From Elusimicrobiota bacterium (GTDB lineage: Bacteria; CG03; SLGR01; JAGXOG01): a DNA stretch of 7,478 nucleotides. Under the pieces are notes generated by a model that saw only the letters and a list, made by a program, of their open reading frames with translations, was not told the DNA's origin and did no database searches. A program made the translations under genes and the position numbers. Numbering within the stretch: the stretch's first letter is position 1; every line of letters begins with the position of its first letter. Below are positions 6,101 through 7,478 of this stretch, in pieces. The stretch is from assembly GCA_027858455.1 (NCBI GenBank), contig JAQICQ010000119.1:1-7478 (forward strand). The letters are read 5' to 3'.

Positions 6101-7478
6101 TAAATGCCGTAGACGAATTTTATAATACAAACACAAACGCAAATATAAATGTATTTGTAGAAACGAGCGATTTAAACGACGCTGATCCGGGCGTTGCTCC
6201 GCTCGTCAACGGCACAAAAGTTTTTAATATAAACATGATTACCGCCGGTAACCAGGATATAACAGCTTACGATTACGAGACATCGCTTGATACAGGCACC
6301 AGCGCGACTATACCAGTTCAGCCCGACGCGGCAATACAGTATCAGGTGCTTGTTCCGAATGAGACTAACGAGCCGGGTATAGGTAAATCAGGGGAGGTTC
6401 AGCCTCAGACAGCGGGAGCAGCTTTTACGGTTACGGTAAATGCCTGTGACGGCGACTGGAATATTGATACAAGCACGGATATAGTTGCATCGCTAACTAC
6501 TTTAAACGATGACTATGATACTCACCCGGAGGATAAGACCCTGACTTCCGGAACGACTTTCTTTGTTGTGACCCCGATTACAGCCGGCAACAGTTTCACG
6601 GTAAGAGCCACAGGGGCTTTAAACAGTTATGATTCTTCGGCAGTTACGATTAATCCTGATTCCCCCATAAAACTTCAGGCTCTCGTTCCCGGCGAAACTG
6701 CTGAACCCGGCAATTACAGCGGTTCGGTAAATAAAACGTCACCATACGGTAAGACAGTTGGTTCAACGCCTGACAGGCAGACTGCCGGTGATGAGTTTAC
6801 AGTTACGGTAAATGTAGTTGATAATTACTGGAATATCGTTGATTCGGCGCCCGTTGTGAATCTTACGGCCACCGATACAAATGCTCTTATACCATCGGAT
6901 GAAGCGCTTGCCGGCGGCACTGCTGAATTTGACATGACCTTTAAGACTGCAAACGCCACATGGACAATAACTTCCGCAGGCGGCGGCTATACTGAATTTA
7001 TGACGCCTCAGATAAATACCGATCCAAAACCGCCTGTCAAACTTCAGGTTCTTCTTCCCGGTGAGACCGCTGCTCCGGGTACGGCTTCGGGCAAGACCGA
7101 CACTCCGGATACGCAGGTCGCCGGTTCAATTTTTACAATAACGGTTAATGCCGTTGACAACCTTTATAATATAAATCATTCAACAGGTTTTCTCGTTGAT
7201 GTTGTAACGAGCGATCCGTATGATGCCGAACCTGCTCAGGCTTCCCTCATAAACGGAACAGCTAATTTTGACATAGTATTTAAAGAAGCCAATACCACAC
7301 AGACGGCAACTGCGTCACCTGCGGATTCAACGGTAAGTCAGGGAGTTTCGGCGGATATTACAGTTGATGCGGCAGCAGACGACAGACTCCAGGTTCTTGT
7401 GCCCGGAGTAACGCCGGTGCCCGGAGATGTTAATAATTCAGGGCGTACCGGCACGCCGGATAATCAGGAAGCAGGAAC
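1..7478 (+). CDS. Giant Ig-like repeat surface protein, internal fragment (open at both ends)
   Basis: Frame 1 is open across the whole window: 2,492 codons with no TAA, TAG or TGA. No start with a ribosome binding site is visible, and internal ATGs lie inside domains, so both termini are missing. Domain order: a partial and four full type A Ig-like units (residues 1-555), a bridging domain (556-684), then fifteen full and one partial type B units (685-2492). The protein is acidic, rich in Thr, Asp, Gly, Ala and Val, and has only four Cys (54, 143, 1200, 2149). No enzyme motif, signal peptide or membrane segment is seen. Repeated motifs such as LPGE use many different synonymous codons, which shows selection on the protein and supports the frame. 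By family knowledge, tandem Ig-like arrays like this form extracellular stalks, adhesins or cell-surface layers. That role, and export, are inferred. Substrate or partner is unknown. The coding assignment is very secure; the function is not. Confidence 0.96.
163..540 (+). repeat. Type A Ig-like unit A1
   Basis: Residues 55-180 (126 aa). It opens with DRTLP, equivalent to the D-x-T-x-P opening of later units. GTAYD (84-88) is followed by a strand reading KVELSVK (94-100). A Trp-rich middle follows (W108, W114, W132, W133), and the unit closes with SRAYD (149-153). It resembles bacterial Ig-like domains with the pattern GTAxDxxGvxxVelxv. Cys143 has no partner Cys within the unit, so no internal disulfide is expected. 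Confidence 0.8.
541..921 (+). repeat. Type A Ig-like unit A2
   Basis: Residues 181-307 (127 aa). The opening is DLVAP, followed by GTAED (208-212), a strand FVKIRIS (221-227), a Trp-containing middle (DWVASKENW) and a closing YSKD (286-289). It diverges from A1 in most positions but keeps the order and spacing of the key motifs, which is what identifies it as the same unit. It runs straight into the FTYDNTAP opening of A3. Confidence 0.78.
922..1272 (+). repeat. Type A Ig-like unit A3
   Basis: Residues 308-424 (117 aa, the shortest A unit). It begins with DNTAPVSGIEFP, the clearest D-x-T-x-P opening in the window. GTAVD (336-340) is followed by VQTVELSI, a middle with several Trp residues, and the closing KSYDDIGN (405-412). 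The YD-x-x-GN ending is typical of bacterial Ig-like repeats in large surface proteins. Confidence 0.82.
1273..1665 (+). repeat. Type A Ig-like unit A4 (last of the A block)
   Basis: Residues 425-555 (131 aa). It opens with DETVPVTTIGNPADGS, then GTASD (452-456), a strand VKFSLK, and a middle with many Trp and Tyr residues (YHWDGSTWVWTGTY). It closes with TWATDKATN (532-540) followed by RFRVILP. This is the best match in the window to known bacterial Ig-like domains with the pattern PxdGs...sGtAsD. The block switches architecture immediately afterwards. Confidence 0.82.
1666..2052 (+). repeat. Bridging domain B0 between the A and B blocks
   Basis: Residues 556-684 (129 aa). It has YTAG (569-572), then VEVKALDKDEN, which parallels the TAG...VTVNAVD core of type B units. 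A later segment GTIKATTKDS parallels the ITT-x-D strand. It lacks the LPGE strand, the G-K turn and the aromatic-Asn motif, and has a longer middle with EYTFTTNDEGSYKY and GTYKFLLIYD. I read it as a distant, N-terminal capping relative of type B. It could instead be an unrelated Ig-like or carbohydrate-binding-like beta domain. Confidence 0.5.
2053..2406 (+). repeat. Type B unit B1
   Basis: Residues 685-802 (118 aa). It carries the first full set of type B motifs: RLQVVVPGE, PGTISGKTG, QTAG, VDVNVTDEF and W727-N728, then VNVTTTD and a second-half MVTAGGRY strand. The linker between PG and GK is the short, three-residue form. It follows the bridging domain directly and starts the long uniform array. 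Confidence 0.85.
2407..2745 (+). repeat. Type B unit B2
   Basis: Residues 803-915 (113 aa). Motifs in order are RLQIIFPGE, PGTAEGKIG, QPAG, ITIYATDSK, W845-N846, AAITTTD, YDTEP (863-867), LTNGEAQ and MKTAD. It is one of five units with the acidic YD-x-x-P signature after the TT-x-D strand. Short linker form. Confidence 0.85.
2746..3132 (+). repeat. Type B unit B3, long-linker form
   Basis: Residues 916-1044 (129 aa, the longest B unit). NLQVILPGE is followed by PG, then 14 residues rich in Ser, Pro and Glu ending PPF before GK (944-945). Short-form units have about three residues here. Then come NPDSQTAG, VTVGARLVDDY and W969-N970. The second half reads VSVNLTPSN and later TITASAGG, and it looks most like B14. 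Confidence 0.85.
3133..3486 (+). repeat. Type B unit B4
   Basis: Residues 1045-1162 (118 aa). Motifs are KLQILLPGE, PGSLTGKTD, QIAG, VTVNAVDDY, W1087-N1088, VQITAQPD, LLSGSATF and a second-half ITASTSD strand. Short linker form. Its opening strand matches the array consensus very closely. The second half has an extra Trp-Asn (PWN) that is not the core motif. Confidence 0.85.
3487..3831 (+). repeat. Type B unit B5
   Basis: Residues 1163-1277 (115 aa). Motifs are KLQILLPGE, PGTSDGKSE, QTAG, VTVNCVDDK, W1205-N1206, VISLDTD, LGGTTSF and LYTAED. Cys1200 sits in the conserved strand where Ala or Val is usual. Its NPDSQTAG segment is identical to that of B3 down to the DNA (24 bp, 3549-3572). Confidence 0.85.
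3832..4215 (+). repeat. Type B unit B6, long-linker form
   Basis: Residues 1278-1405 (128 aa). KLQVILPGE and PG are followed by 12 residues, EWSGAAGSASPF, before GKNG. Then come QQTAG, VTVNIVDTY and F1329-N1330, where Phe replaces the usual Trp. The YDSEP signature is at 1348-1352, followed by LTGGTTIF and FRTAQ. Its long linker and second half most resemble B11. Confidence 0.85.
4216..4560 (+). repeat. Type B unit B7
   Basis: Residues 1406-1520 (115 aa). The opening strand is degenerate (KIFLVAPGE), and the second PG is NG. GKTD, GQTAG, VDAYVTDLY and Y1449-N1450 follow, with Tyr in the aromatic position. The second half has VAITLED, LASGTTTF and LKTAG. Short linker form. Confidence 0.82.
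4561..4920 (+). repeat. Type B unit B8
   Basis: Residues 1521-1640 (120 aa). Motifs are KLLVLLPGE, PGETGGKTG, QVAG, ITVRGVDNN, W1563-N1564, VHIETDD, YDSAP (1583-1587), LSGGETKF and LKRAA with IRATD. All B-type signatures are present. Short linker form. Confidence 0.85.
4921..5265 (+). repeat. Type B unit B9
   Basis: Residues 1641-1755 (115 aa). Motifs are RLLVTLPGE, EGSPSGKTG (PG replaced by EG), QIAG, VTVTGTDNN, F1683-N1684, INITTED and LSSGEALE. The second half is atypical: IVSSGTWEIYTK stands where TAG...TVTATD is expected. Short linker form. Confidence 0.82.
5266..5616 (+). repeat. Type B unit B10
   Basis: Residues 1756-1872 (117 aa). Motifs are KLQILLPGE, PGTVSGKID, QIAG, LTINAVDDN, W1798-N1799, ETHLTSSD and LSGGTKEV. 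The first half is close to the array consensus. Its opening DNA closely matches that of B15 (around 5266 and 7039), which differ at only a few bases over the LPGE-coding stretch. Confidence 0.85.
5617..5991 (+). repeat. Type B unit B11, long-linker form
   Basis: Residues 1873-1997 (125 aa). QLLSILPGE and PG are followed by 12 residues, EYGGAPGASQPY, before GR (1899-1900). Arg replaces the usual Lys. DQTAG, VTVMAVDDW and F1924-N1925 follow. The second half (VVDLHTSD, FASGEAAY, YRTQE) looks most like B6. Confidence 0.84.
5992..6336 (+). repeat. Type B unit B12, divergent linker
   Basis: Residues 1998-2112 (115 aa). ELQVLVPGE is followed by a PG-less linker (EGSTENGKIG). It is the only unit that lacks the Gln of Q-x-AG, reading AYAG. 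The core continues as ITVNAVDEF and Y2041-N2042, then VNGTKVF and MITAG. It is clearly a type B unit, but its linker is one of the most altered. Confidence 0.82.
6337..6669 (+). repeat. Type B unit B13, shortest unit
   Basis: Residues 2113-2223 (111 aa). The opening is degenerate (QYQVLVPNE, with PGE changed to PNE), and the linker is cut to PGIGKSG, one residue between PG and GK. Then come QTAG, VTVNACDGD, W2153-N2154, YDTHP (2172-2176), LTSGTTFF and ITAG. Cys2149 lies just before the invariant Asp. Confidence 0.83.
6670..7038 (+). repeat. Type B unit B14, long-linker form
   Basis: Residues 2224-2346 (123 aa). KLQALVPGE and PG are followed by 12 residues, NYSGSVNKTSPY, before GK (2250-2251). 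RQTAG, VTVNVVDNY and W2277-N2278 follow. The VDSAPVVNLT segment and the later TITSAGGG match B3 better than the other units. Confidence 0.85.
7039..7383 (+). repeat. Type B unit B15
   Basis: Residues 2347-2461 (115 aa). Motifs are KLQVLLPGE, PGTASGKTD, QVAG, ITVNAVDNL, Y2389-N2390, VDVVTSD, YDAEP (2407-2411), INGTANF and FKEAN. The first half is a near-consensus short-linker form. It is the last complete unit in the window. Confidence 0.86.
7384..7478 (+). repeat. Type B unit B16 (truncated at the window edge)
   Basis: Residues 2462-2492 plus two bases. It has RLQVLVPGV (PGE changed to PGV), a five-residue PG-to-GR linker (GRTG) and QEAG, then the window ends. Its presence shows that the array continues downstream. 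Confidence 0.8.

Noticed and set aside
2053..7478. LPGE repeats as LPxTG-like sorting signals
   Set aside because: The motif recurs inside every unit, lacks the Thr-Gly, and is not followed by a hydrophobic segment and basic tail.
2053..7478. Possible intramolecular Lys-Asn isopeptide bonds, suggested by the near-invariant G-K turn and invariant Asn
   Set aside because: Units B11 and B16 have Arg in place of Lys, so a covalent bond cannot be general. No known isopeptide signature is recognisable.
1..7478. CRISPR array or satellite DNA as the cause of periodicity
   Set aside because: The period is about 111-129 codons, repeats are conserved at protein level only, and there are no uniform direct DNA repeats with spacers.
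1..7478. Internal ATG codons as alternative gene starts (for example 1561, 1633, 2293)
   Set aside because: They fall inside domains with the frame open on both sides and have no convincing ribosome binding site ahead of them.
1..7478. Frameshift or pseudogene
   Set aside because: The same frame is kept through all 22 units without a stop, and the motif order is intact to both edges.

Overview
The window holds one thing: the interior of a single very long protein gene on the + strand. Reading frame 1 is open from the first base to the last, giving 2,492 complete codons plus two trailing bases. It has no stop codon and no recognisable start, and both ends fall inside repeated domains. The real gene therefore extends beyond the window on both sides. 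I see no second gene, RNA gene, promoter, terminator, mobile element or CRISPR array.

The encoded segment is built of beta-rich, Ig-like repeats in two blocks. Block A (residues 1-555) has one truncated and four full units of about 117-131 residues. Each runs from a D-x-T-x-P-like opening through a G-T-A-x-D motif and a Trp-rich middle to a closing YD/ATD segment. A bridging domain (556-684) shares features with the next block. Block B (685-2492) has fifteen full units and one truncated unit of 111-129 residues. Each opens with an LQ-x-LLPGE-like strand, then a G-K/R turn, a Q-x-AG motif, a VTVNAVD-like strand and an Asp-x-x-aromatic-Asn motif, followed by a much more variable second half. 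Four B units (3, 6, 11, 14) carry an extra 9-11 residue linker segment.

The composition suggests an exported structural, adhesive or stalk-like cell-surface protein: many Thr, Asp, Gly, Ala and Val, only four Cys in 2,492 residues, and no catalytic motif. Its N-terminal signal and its anchor would lie outside the window. The repeat styles resemble, from memory, those in very large surface proteins of uncultivated bacterial lineages such as Omnitrophota and Elusimicrobiota-like groups. Frequent ATA (Ile), AGA/AGG (Arg) and mixed GC/AT third positions fit a moderate-GC bacterium. Both the taxonomy and the function are inference. The repeat architecture is directly visible.
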